NCBI RefSeq assembly: GCF_003201105.1
Contig: NZ_QICJ01000002.1
Span: 1 to 64,000, forward strand
Length of the DNA: 64,000 nucleotides
Direction of reading: 5' to 3'
From: Dyella sp. AtDHG13
GTDB taxonomy: Bacteria > Pseudomonadota > Gammaproteobacteria > Xanthomonadales > Rhodanobacteraceae
Part shown: positions 46,001 through 54,284 of the stretch, piece by piece
Position numbering within the stretch: the first letter of the stretch is position 1
How the letters are laid out: each line of letters starts with the position of its first letter
Made by a program: the position numbers and the translations under genes
Notes under the pieces: model-generated
What the model saw: only the letters and a program-made list of their open reading frames with translations
Told to the model about the DNA's origin: nothing
Database searches by the model: none

Positions 46001-46021
46001 TCGCAAACAGATGGTGTTCAT
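43013..46021 (-). CDS. TonB-dependent outer-membrane receptor
   Basis: This 1002-residue receptor probably imports glycans. It has a signal peptide (RRSVLASSLALALFAPQVFA), a linker rich in Ser and Gln, a TonB-box-like ELKGITVTGSMIP, and a plug domain (about 60-190: DQGFTTLWEFLDSLPQVGQQ, GVGPGFSLLMIDGHRVVDYP, ASGASSIYGSDAVAGVINVI). A 22-strand barrel ends in the aromatic strand EVFLTFDYKFK. GAGG precedes the ATG at 46021. The plug resembles the large Xanthomonadales receptors for plant or host oligosaccharides. Flanking fucosidases on both sides suggest fucosylated glycans as substrate. Upstream palindromes (46266-46273, 46375-46399) may control it. Confidence 0.92.
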   Translation of the reverse strand: MNTICLRRSVLASSLALALFAPQVFAQSASSAGDQSSAQQATGTSSSAKPEKAVELKGITVTGSMIPRAEVEGQAPVVSITAEQIKDQGFTTLWEFLDSLPQVGQQQSDPASWGSSSVNARSVNLRGVGPGFSLLMIDGHRVVDYPQPLNKQSNFQNYNNLPIGMIDHVEILASGASSIYGSDAVAGVINVILKKNYQGDELQVTGGTSTRGGRNYGDINFFGGKSGSNWHILYNLEQSNRTALWGKDRPYQDSVSDAGYGAWGPASRMFGYQYDAAGAIALSATDANGMYITPPAGTCSKFTNSQLSQSHSVTTNGTQITGVTNNGYYCSQPALFQNWVLTPGSRSQNGYIAGEYDFSNGLQLYGSAALYDTVGISNTQLPVEVTGKFYDQTTGQVINQGIRQLTAQEMGTSANTHDREQNWNLQLGLKGTFLDGRFNWDFNLNSQKYTVREDYTGINITAMNNFFLGQQKGTTADGLPIYAMNWQQWWNPITPQQYGQFAVNGENTSSSWLDQAQFRINGELFKMPWADESVGWAAVLEAAHNGFLLSPDPRAQDPSTFQNPFGAYLTGGGTRQRFSLGTEFRVPIFNQLTWTISGRGDKYNDASKADVAKTWGTGLEYRPYDGLLLRGSYGTNFKAPDMQAIYLTGSTSPVGDYVDPLQCINAIKAGQSNSTWCSLVQRPTSQYYNLNTNGSRLLEPQTGHSWTYGFVWQIPGVQGLSVSADYWHMGVDNAIEYLDKDTVLVDEAGCLTGLQANGTSALSPYTAHVPGSAYCSMVTQMVQRNAAGQIVSEESGPINEASLYVSGIDASLDYKFHTENYGNFRANINYTDNLSYKQRVLASDQLQNTRYNYVASRMTWIADWTKGDWNVSISGVRDGSMRAPNYAGCVVLPNGIQPGMVNVQNGSESISTGVCQVTQDGVSVNVPDATYRGRTPVWITWNAAVGWQMNPDTNLKLTVSNIFDKVSSIPYYAGGFEFVTTGQTASEYNGREVFLTFDYKFK

Positions 46022-46374
46022 GGTTTGTCCTCCCCGAGAAACTCTGGTGTTGTGGTTGCTTCCGGGCATGGCGCCCGCCAGCACGACTCACTTCTTGTGC
46101 ACTGCCCTTGCCCGCCTGCTCCGCTCCGCTTTCGCGGCCCCTGACCGGAACCAGGCGTCTCCGTTCTCTCTACCCCGGCCGCCCGGGACCTCCGCCGATG
46201 CCGTAGCCGTTGTTGCCGTCAAGCCTCCCGCGCAAACCGCGAACACGGGATACTTGCGCGCCAGCAAGCGCTTCCCCGCGTGGACCAGACCGCCAGGCCG
46301 CGCAACTCCCCATGGGCTGCACCGCACCGGTTCGCGACCCGGCCCTCCCGCCTCCATCACGTACAGATAGTATT

Positions 46375-46399
46375 CATATACGAACTCTCAGTTCATATG
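46375..46399. promoter_or_regulatory. Imperfect palindrome upstream of the receptor gene
   Basis: CATATAC-GAACT-CTC-AGTTC-ATATG: GAACT/AGTTC pair perfectly and the flanking CATAT/ATATG pair with a two-base offset. TTCATAT also occurs twice, 19 bases apart. It is the most AT-rich part of the region, a likely operator/promoter for the receptor gene 350 bases away. Confidence 0.4.
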
Positions 46400-46589
46400 T
46401 GACCTTAGCAGCTTTATAGGCCGAACTTGAATCGATGCAAAGGGGCAATGCAGCAGAAGTTTGCGGATGTACCTTGCTCCAGCCTTGCCGCTCTCCTAAG
46501 TCACGGACGCATAAGAACTTTCGGTACTTGCCGCGCCCGACCGTACCGCCCGGCCCCTGCGCCCTCTAAAGCGCCTGACGGATCGGTCC

Positions 46590-46730
46590 GGCCCGGAAGG
46601 CGGAGCGGCACCGGCCAGCCATGCCCCAAAGCCGAAAGGTACCGACCGAGCCGAAAGCCGCTGTCCCGACCGCGCCACGCCCGCCACCAAGCCACCGATT
46701 GAGCCGACTACCGCACTGACGAACAGCAAG
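46590..46730 (-). pseudogene. Possible remnant of a prepilin peptidase C-terminus
   Basis: One minus-strand frame reads GLLFVSAVVGSIGGLVAGVA followed by ARSVPFGFGAWLAGA. This resembles the last helices of type IV prepilin peptidases (A24), where a 'SSVVG..VGL' helix is followed by 'IPFGPFLA.GA'. The catalytic GxGD part is absent upstream, and the frame after AGA loses any likeness. It could be a decayed 3' fragment. The match is by eye over about 45 residues, so it is weak. Confidence 0.3.
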
Positions 46731-46786
46731 CCGGCACCTCCGGCGAAACCCTCATGATTTCACGCAAGCAAGCTGCTCGAATGTCG

Positions 46787-46815
46787 TTGACACGCCTTCC
46801 TACACTGTCTTTAAT
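46787..46815 (+). promoter_or_regulatory. Sigma-70 promoter for the GH29 gene at 46870
   Basis: TTGACA at 46787-46792 and TTTAAT at 46810-46815, spaced 17 bases, about 55 bases before the ATG. The -35 is a perfect match and the -10 matches five of six. Confidence 0.65.
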
Positions 46816-46869
46816 GCCCTATCTCTAATGGACGTCTTTACGTCCAAACGATCCGATCAAAGGTGGAGC

Positions 46870-48234
46870 ATGAAGCGATTCGCGCGATCTCTGCTGGGTG
46901 CCGCCATGGCGCTCGCCCTCTCGCCGATGGCGGCAGCGCAAGGCACGGACGACATCAGGCCGTCTCCCCAGCAGATCCACTGGCAAGATCTGGAATTCGG
47001 CGTCATCGTCCACTTCGGCACGAACACCTTCCTCGACCGCGAGTGGGGCGACGGCACGGCGGACCCCAAGGTGTTCAACCCCGACCATGTGGATACCGCG
47101 CAATGGGCGCGCGCCAGCCGCGCAGCCGGCGCGCGCTACATGGTGATGGTGGCCAAGCACCACGACGGCTTCGCGCTGTACCCCACCGCGCAGAGCGACT
47201 ACTCGGTGAAGAACAGCCCGTGGATGGGCGGCAAGGGCGACCTTGTGCGAATGGCGTCCGACGCGGCGCGCGCGGCCGGGCTCGAGTTCGGCATCTACCT
47301 CTCGCCGTGGGACCGCCACGAACCCCGCTACAGCCAGCCCAAGGCCTACGACGCCTACTACCAGGCCCAGGTCGAGGAGCTGGCGCAGCACTACGGCCCG
47401 CTGGTCGAATGGTGGCTGGACGGCGCGGGAAGCGCGGGCCACGTCTATGACTTCCCCCGCTACATCGAAACCCTGCGCACCTACCAGGCGAACGCCATGG
47501 TGTTCGCCGACATGGGGCTGTTCGAATACGGCGATATCCGCTGGGTGGGCCAGGAAGACGGCTATATCCGCGGCGAGAACTGGAACGTCATCGATCGCCA
47601 CGGCTACCGGCGCTGGCGTCCCATCGAGGTGGACACGCCGCTGCACGACCTGCACTGGTTCTGGCATCCCAACGACGAGGCCACGCTCAAGAGCGTGGCG
47701 AAACTGGTGGACACCTGGGAGAACAGCGTAGGCCGCGGCGGCCAGTTGATGCTCGGCATCGCGCCGGACCGGCATGGCCGGCTGCCCGATGCCGACGTCG
47801 CCCGCCTGGAAGCCTTCGGCAAGGCGCTGCGCGAGCGCTACGGCGACGCGAGCAATCTTGCGCGCCATCACGTGGCGACGGACGAGAACACCGAAGCCGC
47901 GCTCGACGGCAACAAGGACACGTTCTGGTCCGCGCCCGCGGATTCGCGCCATGCCACGCTGGAAGTGGATTTCGGCCATCCCGTCACCTTCGACCGCACG
48001 CTGGCGATGGAGTGGCTGGACGACGGCCAGCACGTGCGCAAGTACGCCATCGAAGTCTTCGACGGCAAGGCCTGGCACGCCGTAGCTGGCGCCGAGGCGA
48101 TCGGGCACATGAAGATCGACGTGTTCCCCAAGGTCACGGCGCAGCGCGTGCGGCTGAACATCCTGTCCAGCGTGGGCGCGGCATCCATCCGCGAGTTCCA
48201 GGTATTCAATGCGGCGCCGCTGTCGTCGCCATGA
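46870..48234 (+). CDS. Alpha-L-fucosidase, GH29, with C-terminal discoidin-type domain
   Basis: This 454-residue exported enzyme has a signal peptide (RFARSLLGAAMALALSPMAA). The GH29 barrel (about 25-330) shows DLEFGVIVHFGTNTFLDREW, MVMVAKHHDGFALYPTAQSD and the predicted nucleophile Asp184 in VEWWLDGAGSAG. A F5/8 type C (discoidin-like) domain follows at about 340-450 (DGNKDTFWSAPADSRHATLE, VTAQRVRLNILSSVGAASI), often carbohydrate-binding. The start at 46870 is chosen for GGTGGAG upstream. This short sequence type differs from the two longer GH29 proteins here and resembles the GH29-B group, which prefers branched alpha-1,3/1,4 fucose. That subgroup call is inference. Confidence 0.88.
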   Translation: MKRFARSLLGAAMALALSPMAAAQGTDDIRPSPQQIHWQDLEFGVIVHFGTNTFLDREWGDGTADPKVFNPDHVDTAQWARASRAAGARYMVMVAKHHDGFALYPTAQSDYSVKNSPWMGGKGDLVRMASDAARAAGLEFGIYLSPWDRHEPRYSQPKAYDAYYQAQVEELAQHYGPLVEWWLDGAGSAGHVYDFPRYIETLRTYQANAMVFADMGLFEYGDIRWVGQEDGYIRGENWNVIDRHGYRRWRPIEVDTPLHDLHWFWHPNDEATLKSVAKLVDTWENSVGRGGQLMLGIAPDRHGRLPDADVARLEAFGKALRERYGDASNLARHHVATDENTEAALDGNKDTFWSAPADSRHATLEVDFGHPVTFDRTLAMEWLDDGQHVRKYAIEVFDGKAWHAVAGAEAIGHMKIDVFPKVTAQRVRLNILSSVGAASIREFQVFNAAPLSSP

Positions 48235-48259
48235 GCCGGTGCGTAGTCGCGCATCGGCT
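48234..48259 (+). terminator. Hairpin directly after the GH29 stop
   Basis: AGCCGGTGCG pairs with CGCATCGGCT (one G-T pair, six-base loop), overlapping the end of the stop codon. It lies between convergent genes, without a T-run. Confidence 0.4.
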
Positions 48260-48315
48260 GTGGCCAGCCTGATGTGCGGTGCGCGCGAAGGCGAATGCAT
48301 AGCCCACCGACGTGC

Positions 48316-50895
48316 CTAGCGCGGCACGTCGGCCCGCCCCGTCACAGTGAAGCGTGCCGGCGCCTGCCCCGCCGCAGGCTGGCGGCCGCCGACGTAGAGC
48401 TCGTAATGCCCTTCCCGCACGGCGCGCTTGCCATCGGCATCCACCAGGCTCAGGGCGCGCGCGTCGAGATGAAAGCTCACTTCGCGCTGCTCACCCGCCG
48501 CAAGCGATACGCGCCGAAAGCCAACCAGTGCGCGGCGCGGTGCATCGGCCGCATCCGGATACGCCAGATAAGCCTGCACCACTTCGGCGCCCTCGCGGCT
48601 GCCGCTGTTGCGCACGCTTACGGTCACGTCCATCGATTCGCCGGCTTTCACTCGCGTCGCTGAAAGATGCGGCGCGCCATAGGCGAAGCTGGTGTAGCTC
48701 AGTCCGTCGCCAAAGGCATACAGTGGCTCGCCCGTGAAGTAGCGGTAGGTGCGCCCCTTCATGTCGTAATCGATAAAGGGCGGAAGCTCGCGGGCATCTC
48801 GATAGAACGTCACCGGCAGGCGGCCCGCGGGGTTCAACACGCCCGCCAGCGTCTGCGCAATGGCCGCGCCGCCCTGCTCGCCCGGATACCACGCCGCGAC
48901 GATGGCATCGGCGTGCTCCTTGGCCCAATTCATGGCGACGGCGCTGCCGCTCATCAGCACGACTACCAGGGGCTTGCCGCTGGCGGCGACGGTTTCGAGC
49001 AGGCGCTGCTGCGTGGCCGGCAAGCCGATATCGGTGCGATCACCGCCCAGGAAACCGGGTACGTCGACCTTGAGTTCCTCGCCCTCCACCTCCGGCGAGA
49101 GGCCCACGAAAGCGACCACCACGTCGGACGCATCGGCGGCACGGCGCGCCTCGGCCAGCTGCGCTTCCACAGGTGCGATCCATTGCAGGTGGATGCCCTG
49201 GTCCTCACCGGTGTGTTGCCATTCGATCCGGATATCACGCGGACGCGTGTCATCCACATGGATCGTTGCCGCCTGCGGCTCGCTTTCGCCCGTCGTGCCA
49301 CTGATCAGATGGCCGTCCAGATAGAGCCGTACCGGATCGTGCCCCTTGCAGTCGAAACAGCGATCCACCCGCACGACCAAGGTGTAGTCGCCCGGCCCTG
49401 GCGGCAACAGCTGTCCGGTCCAGCGCACGGCATACGCCGTCGCGTCCAGCGCCTTCATCGGCGGGACGTGGTCCGTATCCATGTCGACCCGCGCATCGAC
49501 GCGCGTAGCCGCCACCGGGCCGCTCAGATTTGTGTCGCGGAAATATTCGCCCTTCAGGCCTTGCGTGTTGTCCGCGTCACCGGCACGCAACGCCGTCGCC
49601 GGAATCGGCACGGGCACGCCCTCGGCCAGCGCCGCACCCTGCGCGTAACGCACATTGCGTGCGCCGAACTGTTGGCGCAGGCCATCGAGCGGCGTGACGG
49701 GGTCGCGTGCCGTGCCGTGGTAGTTCGCCTCCAGCACGGACAAGGCATCGGCATTCGGCCCGATGACGGCGACGCGGGCACCGGCCTTCAGCGGCAACGT
49801 GCCCGCGCGGTTCTTGAGCAGGACGATGGACTCGGCCGCCGCGCGCAAGGCCAGCGCGCGATCCGCTGCGGGATCGTCAGGCAGCGCCGGCGCGGACGCG
49901 TCGAACATGCCGAGCCGATAGCGCGCGGCGAACAGGCGGGTCGCCGCCGCATCGAGATCCTCGCCCTTGATCCGGCCGTCGGCGAGCGCCGCGCGCAGGC
50001 CGTCATACGCGACGCCGCAATTGAGGTCCGTGCCCGCCTGCAACGCACTGGCAGCGGAGCCCGCGTTGTCCTTGCGGTAGTGATGGAACGCGGTCATGTC
50101 GTCCACCGCATCGCAGTCGGTGACGACGAAACCCTTGAAACCCCAGTCGCGCCGAAGCCGCTCGCCCAGCAACCAGGATGACGCGCACGCCGGCACGCCA
50201 TGGATGGCGTTGTACGCGCACATGATGGATCCCGCCTTGCCATCGACAATGGCCGCGCGGAAAGCCGGGAGATAGGTGTCCTCCAGATCGTGCGGCGACA
50301 CGTCCACATCGAAACCGTGCCGGCCCGGCTCCGGCCCGGAATGCACGGCGAAATGCTTGGGCGTGGCGATCACCGTGGGATGCCCGGGGTCATCGCCCTG
50401 CAGTCCCTGGATAAAGGCCACGGCCAGCGTCGCCGTCAGGCGCGGATCTTCGCCATAGGTTTCCTGGCCGCGACCCCAGCGCGGATCGCGGAAGATATTG
50501 ATGTTCGGCGACCAGATGGTGAGGCCGTTGTAGCGCCCGTGATCCTGATGCTGCCCGGTGGCCAGGAACTTGTCGCGCGCCTGCATCGCCACCACGCCAC
50601 CCACCGTATGCAGCAGCTCGGGATCCCAGCTCGCCGCCAGGCCAATGGCCTGCGGAAACACCGTGGCCTCGCCAAAGCGCGCAAGGCCATGCAGGCCCTC
50701 GCTCCACCAGTCGTAGGCCGGAATGCCAAGGCGAGGAATCGCCGGCGCCGCACTCTGCAACTGCGCGATCTTCTCGGCAGGCGTCATCTGCGCGACGAGT
50801 TGCGCCGCCTGCTCGGTCACATGGTCGGTTGCTGCCATGGCAACGGCGGGAGCAGCCAGCAGCAACGCCACGGCCAGGCACCGGATCGCACGCAT
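48316..50895 (-). CDS. GH3 beta-glycosidase with inserted PA14 domain
   Basis: This 859-residue exported beta-glucosidase or beta-xylosidase-like enzyme has a signal peptide (RCLAVALLLAAPAVAMAA). The GH3 N-terminal barrel contains YDWWSEGLHGLARFGEATVF, the substrate-binding TPKHFAVHSGPEPGRH and nucleophile Asp260 in FVVTDCDAVDDMTAF. The GH3 C-domain (VLLKNRAGTLPL, RVAVIGPNADAL) is split by a PA14 carbohydrate-binding insertion (about 440-580: GLKGEYFRDTNLSGP, then DYTLVVRVDRCFDCKGHDPV). A fibronectin-like end follows (GDGLSYTSFAYG, REGHYELYVGGRQ). The start at 50895 begins the signal peptide. It is the last gene of the glycosidase operon. The 'SEGLHG' and 'SGPEPGRH' style is common in xylosidase-like GH3. 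Confidence 0.9.
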   Translation of the reverse strand: MRAIRCLAVALLLAAPAVAMAATDHVTEQAAQLVAQMTPAEKIAQLQSAAPAIPRLGIPAYDWWSEGLHGLARFGEATVFPQAIGLAASWDPELLHTVGGVVAMQARDKFLATGQHQDHGRYNGLTIWSPNINIFRDPRWGRGQETYGEDPRLTATLAVAFIQGLQGDDPGHPTVIATPKHFAVHSGPEPGRHGFDVDVSPHDLEDTYLPAFRAAIVDGKAGSIMCAYNAIHGVPACASSWLLGERLRRDWGFKGFVVTDCDAVDDMTAFHHYRKDNAGSAASALQAGTDLNCGVAYDGLRAALADGRIKGEDLDAAATRLFAARYRLGMFDASAPALPDDPAADRALALRAAAESIVLLKNRAGTLPLKAGARVAVIGPNADALSVLEANYHGTARDPVTPLDGLRQQFGARNVRYAQGAALAEGVPVPIPATALRAGDADNTQGLKGEYFRDTNLSGPVAATRVDARVDMDTDHVPPMKALDATAYAVRWTGQLLPPGPGDYTLVVRVDRCFDCKGHDPVRLYLDGHLISGTTGESEPQAATIHVDDTRPRDIRIEWQHTGEDQGIHLQWIAPVEAQLAEARRAADASDVVVAFVGLSPEVEGEELKVDVPGFLGGDRTDIGLPATQQRLLETVAASGKPLVVVLMSGSAVAMNWAKEHADAIVAAWYPGEQGGAAIAQTLAGVLNPAGRLPVTFYRDARELPPFIDYDMKGRTYRYFTGEPLYAFGDGLSYTSFAYGAPHLSATRVKAGESMDVTVSVRNSGSREGAEVVQAYLAYPDAADAPRRALVGFRRVSLAAGEQREVSFHLDARALSLVDADGKRAVREGHYELYVGGRQPAAGQAPARFTVTGRADVPR

Positions 50896-50932
50896 GCAAC
50901 CGGCGCCTGTCGTGGCCCGATGCTCCGGCACC

Positions 50933-53239
50933 TCAGCGTTCTCCCGAGGCAGAAGCCGTGAACGACACGCGATTGATGGCCGACAACAAACCATTGATCG
51001 GCGCCGTGGACACGACGCACACATCATGCGTACCGGTGCGGGCGGCCCACGTCGCGGCGACACGATAGGTCGTGCCGGGACGCGCTTCCACCGGCAAGGC
51101 GAGACTCGCGATCACAGGGCCGCCGCAGCCATCGAGGTGGACTTCGAACTCGCCGGCCGGCGTATGCGCCGCACGCGAGACGACTTTCGACGCATCGTGG
51201 GCAAGCCCGTAGTTGCGCGCCAGCCACGCGCCATCGATGGCGATGCCGGACACACCATCCAACGACACCTGCGACAGCGTCCAACAGCTGTTCATCACGT
51301 CGACGTTGTAGACCGGTGCGGGCGCGGTGGCATCGGGCAGCAGCGGCACGCGCACACCCAGATCGCCGTTCGGGCAGCCGCGCAACGCACTACCGTCGAA
51401 GCTCGACAGCGTTTGCGTGTCGAAGCGCTGGCTGCGCACGCGCGCCAATGGCAGGCCATCGCTGACGAACGAAGCAGCACTGACCGTGGCGGGCAGCGTG
51501 ATGTCGATCGGCCCGCGATACACGGGCGAGCCCGCGCCCGGCACGCTGCCGTCGGTGGTGTAGCGGATGATGACGCCGGGCACCTGCGTGGCGAGCGTCA
51601 CGGCCACGCCTTTGCCCGTGCGCCTAGCCTGCATGCCGACCGCGAAGGCGCTGTCGGCGTAGCGGATGTCCAGCTGTCGGTAGCGCGCGAACTGGGCGGG
51701 AAGCCGCGCGATGAATCCGTCGAAATGACGCTTGTCGGCGGGCGTCCACGCGACTTCCGCAAGCGCATCCATGCGCGGGAACGCCGCGTGCTCGATCTGC
51801 CAGGGCGCTGTGAGGTACTCGGCCCAGATATTGGCCTGCGCGCCGAGCACGTGCTTCGCCTGCTCGGCGGTGAGTTCGGGCGACACCGGCTCGAACGCGT
51901 AGACGGTAGCCAGCGTCTGCACCCCGAGCCGGCCGGAAGGCTCGTCGTCGAGATGGCTTTGCAGGTTGTCGAAGTAAAGCGTCGGCGCCGGCGACAACAC
52001 CACGTCGTGTCCCAGGCGTGCCGCATCGATGGCGCCCTGCGTGCCGCGCCAGGACATCACCGAAGCCGATGGCGGTATGCCGCCTTCGAGGATTTCATCC
52101 CAACCGATCAGGCGACGGCCATGCCTCGCCAGGTATTGGCCCATGCGCTCGATGAACCAGCTCTGCAAGGCCTTCTCGTCCTTGAGGCCCAGCGAACGCA
52201 TGCGCGCCTGCACCGCGGCGGATGCCTGCCACTGATCCTTGATCGCCTCGTCACCGCCGACATGGATGAAGGTGGACGGGAACAGCTCCATCACCTCGTC
52301 CAGCACGTTCTGCAAGAAGGTAATGCTGTGATCGTCGACGTTGAACAGATAAGGATTCACGCCCCAGTCGATCGACACAGCCGGCTGTTTGCCGGTCACG
52401 CCGATATCCGGATACGCCGCCACGGCGGCCTGCGCATGTCCCGGCATGTCGATCTCGGGCACCACGGTGATGTGGCGCGCCGCCGCGTAGGCCACGATGT
52501 CCTTCACCTCAGTCTGGGTGTAGTAGCCGCCATAGGGCTTGCCGCCTTCCGGCGGCTGGCGCCATGCACCGACCTGCGTGAGCTTGGGATAGCGGCGGAT
52601 TTCCAGCCGCCAGCCCTGGTCGTCGGTGAGATGCCAGTGGAAGACATTGAGCTTGTGCTGCGCCATCGCATCCAGCAGTTGCCTGACCTCGGCCGGCGGC
52701 TCGAAGTGACGTGCCGAATCGAGCATCAGGCCGCGCCATGCAAAACGCGGCCAGTCGGCCACGTGCACCGAAGGCACCGTGACCGCGCCCTTGGCCGCGT
52801 CCGGCGTCAACAATTGCCAGGCGCTCACCGCGCCATAGAACAGCCCCGCGGCATCGCGCGCACGGATGTCGATGCCATGCGCATCGACGTCGAGCACATA
52901 GCCTTCGGCCTGCGCGACGCTGGCGGCGGCATCGCTGCGGATGACGATGCCGCCGCGACGCGCAGCCGTGGCGTCTTCGATCACCGGCAAGGCGAGCCCG
53001 CGCGTGCGCGCGAGCAGGTCGGACAGATAGCGCGCCGCGTTGGCCGCGGCACGATCGCCGGGCGCGACGTGGATGGCGTCCGCCGCGGTCACGGTATAGC
53101 CGCCCTGCTTCACGCTCGCCTGGGCGGGCAACGGAATGATCGGCAAGGTGCCGACGGCATGCGCGATGCAGGGCAACGCCAGCACGCAAGCAATCGCCCA
53201 TCCGCGCCACGCAAGGCGCGCCGGCTTAGCGAACGGCAT
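50933..53239 (-). CDS. GH20 beta-N-acetylhexosaminidase
   Basis: This 768-residue exported enzyme removes terminal GlcNAc or GalNAc by substrate-assisted catalysis. It has a signal peptide (RGWAIACVLALPCIAHA), a GH20b N-domain (about 25-150) and the catalytic barrel (about 155-500) with WPRFAWRGLMLDSARHFEPP, NVFHWHLTDDQGWRLEIRRY, VVPEIDMPGHAQAAVAAYP and the catalytic Asp330-Glu331 pair in HVGGDEAIKDQW. A C-terminal CHB_HEX_C/Fn3-like segment (RYTTDGSVPGAGSPVYRG) and an extra beta domain follow. The start at 53239 overlaps the GH18 stop by 14 bases, indicating coupling. It acts with the neighbouring fucosidase and GH18 on GlcNAc-containing glycans. Confidence 0.93.
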   Translation of the reverse strand: MPFAKPARLAWRGWAIACVLALPCIAHAVGTLPIIPLPAQASVKQGGYTVTAADAIHVAPGDRAAANAARYLSDLLARTRGLALPVIEDATAARRGGIVIRSDAAASVAQAEGYVLDVDAHGIDIRARDAAGLFYGAVSAWQLLTPDAAKGAVTVPSVHVADWPRFAWRGLMLDSARHFEPPAEVRQLLDAMAQHKLNVFHWHLTDDQGWRLEIRRYPKLTQVGAWRQPPEGGKPYGGYYTQTEVKDIVAYAAARHITVVPEIDMPGHAQAAVAAYPDIGVTGKQPAVSIDWGVNPYLFNVDDHSITFLQNVLDEVMELFPSTFIHVGGDEAIKDQWQASAAVQARMRSLGLKDEKALQSWFIERMGQYLARHGRRLIGWDEILEGGIPPSASVMSWRGTQGAIDAARLGHDVVLSPAPTLYFDNLQSHLDDEPSGRLGVQTLATVYAFEPVSPELTAEQAKHVLGAQANIWAEYLTAPWQIEHAAFPRMDALAEVAWTPADKRHFDGFIARLPAQFARYRQLDIRYADSAFAVGMQARRTGKGVAVTLATQVPGVIIRYTTDGSVPGAGSPVYRGPIDITLPATVSAASFVSDGLPLARVRSQRFDTQTLSSFDGSALRGCPNGDLGVRVPLLPDATAPAPVYNVDVMNSCWTLSQVSLDGVSGIAIDGAWLARNYGLAHDASKVVSRAAHTPAGEFEVHLDGCGGPVIASLALPVEARPGTTYRVAATWAARTGTHDVCVVSTAPINGLLSAINRVSFTASASGER

Positions 53240-54284
53240 CGGGCAGTACCTCCCAGATCTTGGGATCTTCCGCGCCCAGCACCCAGGCGCAGAAACCTTC
53301 CAGCTTGTATTGGTTGACCACGTCGTAGCGGTCGCGGAAGGCGTGGGCATCCGGCAGGAACACCCATTCGCGCATCTGGTCGCGGTAGAAGTAGAACCAC
53401 GACTCGTGCTCCACCGGATCCCACTGCATGGTCGCGTTGAACTGCTTGGCCAGCGGGAACGATTCGTCCGCGTCGATGTATTGCGCGGAAATGTTCGAGT
53501 GTTCCTTGCCGTCCTCGCCCACCGGGTTGCCGGCAAACCAGTGGTAGCCGTACAGGCCAATGCCCAGCGAGAGCTTTTCCTTCGGCACCAGTTTCATGGC
53601 GTAGTCCAGGTGCTCCATCACCCATGGCATGCCGGCCACGGGGCCGGGCGTGGTCCAGCGGGTGTGCTGGTCGTAGGTCATCAGGCAGACCAGGTCGAGC
53701 ACCTGCCCCAGCGCCTTGAGGTCGTACGCGCCGCGCCAGTATTCCCACATCCATTTGCTGAAAGGCCCCTGGCCCGCGTAACCCGGCGCATTGGGCACCA
53801 CCGCCATCGAGAGCTTGAGGCCGTGCTTGTGCAGCGCCTCGGCGGTCTGTCGCGCCAGCAGCGTGAGCGCATCGCGATCGGTCCAGGCGATGTTCTCGAA
53901 GTCGAACTGGAAGCCGGTGAAGCCATGCAGCTTCGCCTGCTCCACCATGCTGTCGATCATCGCCTTCTTGGCCGTTTCGCTGGCCAGCAGATCGTGGAAC
54001 TGCTTGCGGTCGCCACCCGCGGAAATGATGGGCATCACCGGCAGGCGATGCGCCTTGGCAAGCTTCATCACGTACAGGTCGGGCCCGCCGGAGACCAGGC
54101 CGTTGCCGTCCACGCCGTACCAGGTCGGCACCAGCAGGTCGATCTTGTCGATGTGCGCCTCGAGCGAGTTGATCGATTTCTGCGATTCCATCATGTAGAA
54201 CAGCGCAGTCGGCGCCTTGGCGAAGGCGCTGGTCGACGCCAGCCCCAGACACAGCCACAGGGCTGGGAACATCCATCGTTTCAT
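53226..54284 (-). CDS. GH18-family glycoside hydrolase
   Basis: This 352-residue exported GH18 protein has a signal peptide (MFPALWLCLGLASTSAFA). The barrel contains HIDKIDLLVPTWYGVDGNGL and the active-site strand GFTGFQFDFENIAW, with the proton donor Glu130. The classic DGxDxDxE is reduced to TGFQFDFE, as in YaaH-like GH18 proteins. Other barrel stretches are LKLSMAVVPNAPGYAG, LVCLMTYDQHTRWTTPGPVA and EKLSLGIGLYGYHWFAGNPV. It could be a chitinase-like or endo-beta-N-acetylglucosaminidase enzyme; the operon (fucosidase, hexosaminidase) favours action on N-glycan-like cores. ATGA overlap with the upstream GH29 gene shows translational coupling. Confidence 0.85.
   Translation of the reverse strand: MKRWMFPALWLCLGLASTSAFAKAPTALFYMMESQKSINSLEAHIDKIDLLVPTWYGVDGNGLVSGGPDLYVMKLAKAHRLPVMPIISAGGDRKQFHDLLASETAKKAMIDSMVEQAKLHGFTGFQFDFENIAWTDRDALTLLARQTAEALHKHGLKLSMAVVPNAPGYAGQGPFSKWMWEYWRGAYDLKALGQVLDLVCLMTYDQHTRWTTPGPVAGMPWVMEHLDYAMKLVPKEKLSLGIGLYGYHWFAGNPVGEDGKEHSNISAQYIDADESFPLAKQFNATMQWDPVEHESWFYFYRDQMREWVFLPDAHAFRDRYDVVNQYKLEGFCAWVLGAEDPKIWEVLPDAVR

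Larger units (their letters stand above)
46022..46869. other. Long divergent intergenic region
   Basis: About 850 bases between the receptor gene and the rightward GH29 gene. It holds a LacI-like core AAGCGCTT (46266-46273), a 25-base imperfect palindrome in an AT-rich patch (46375-46399), a possible gene remnant (46590-46730) and a good sigma-70 promoter for the fucosidase (46787-46815). The rest shows no gene. Confidence 0.6.

Noticed and set aside
46825-48300. Minus-strand 491-residue open frame over the GH29 gene
   Set aside because: Shadow of the rightward fucosidase, which has catalytic motifs, signal peptide, ribosome site and promoter.
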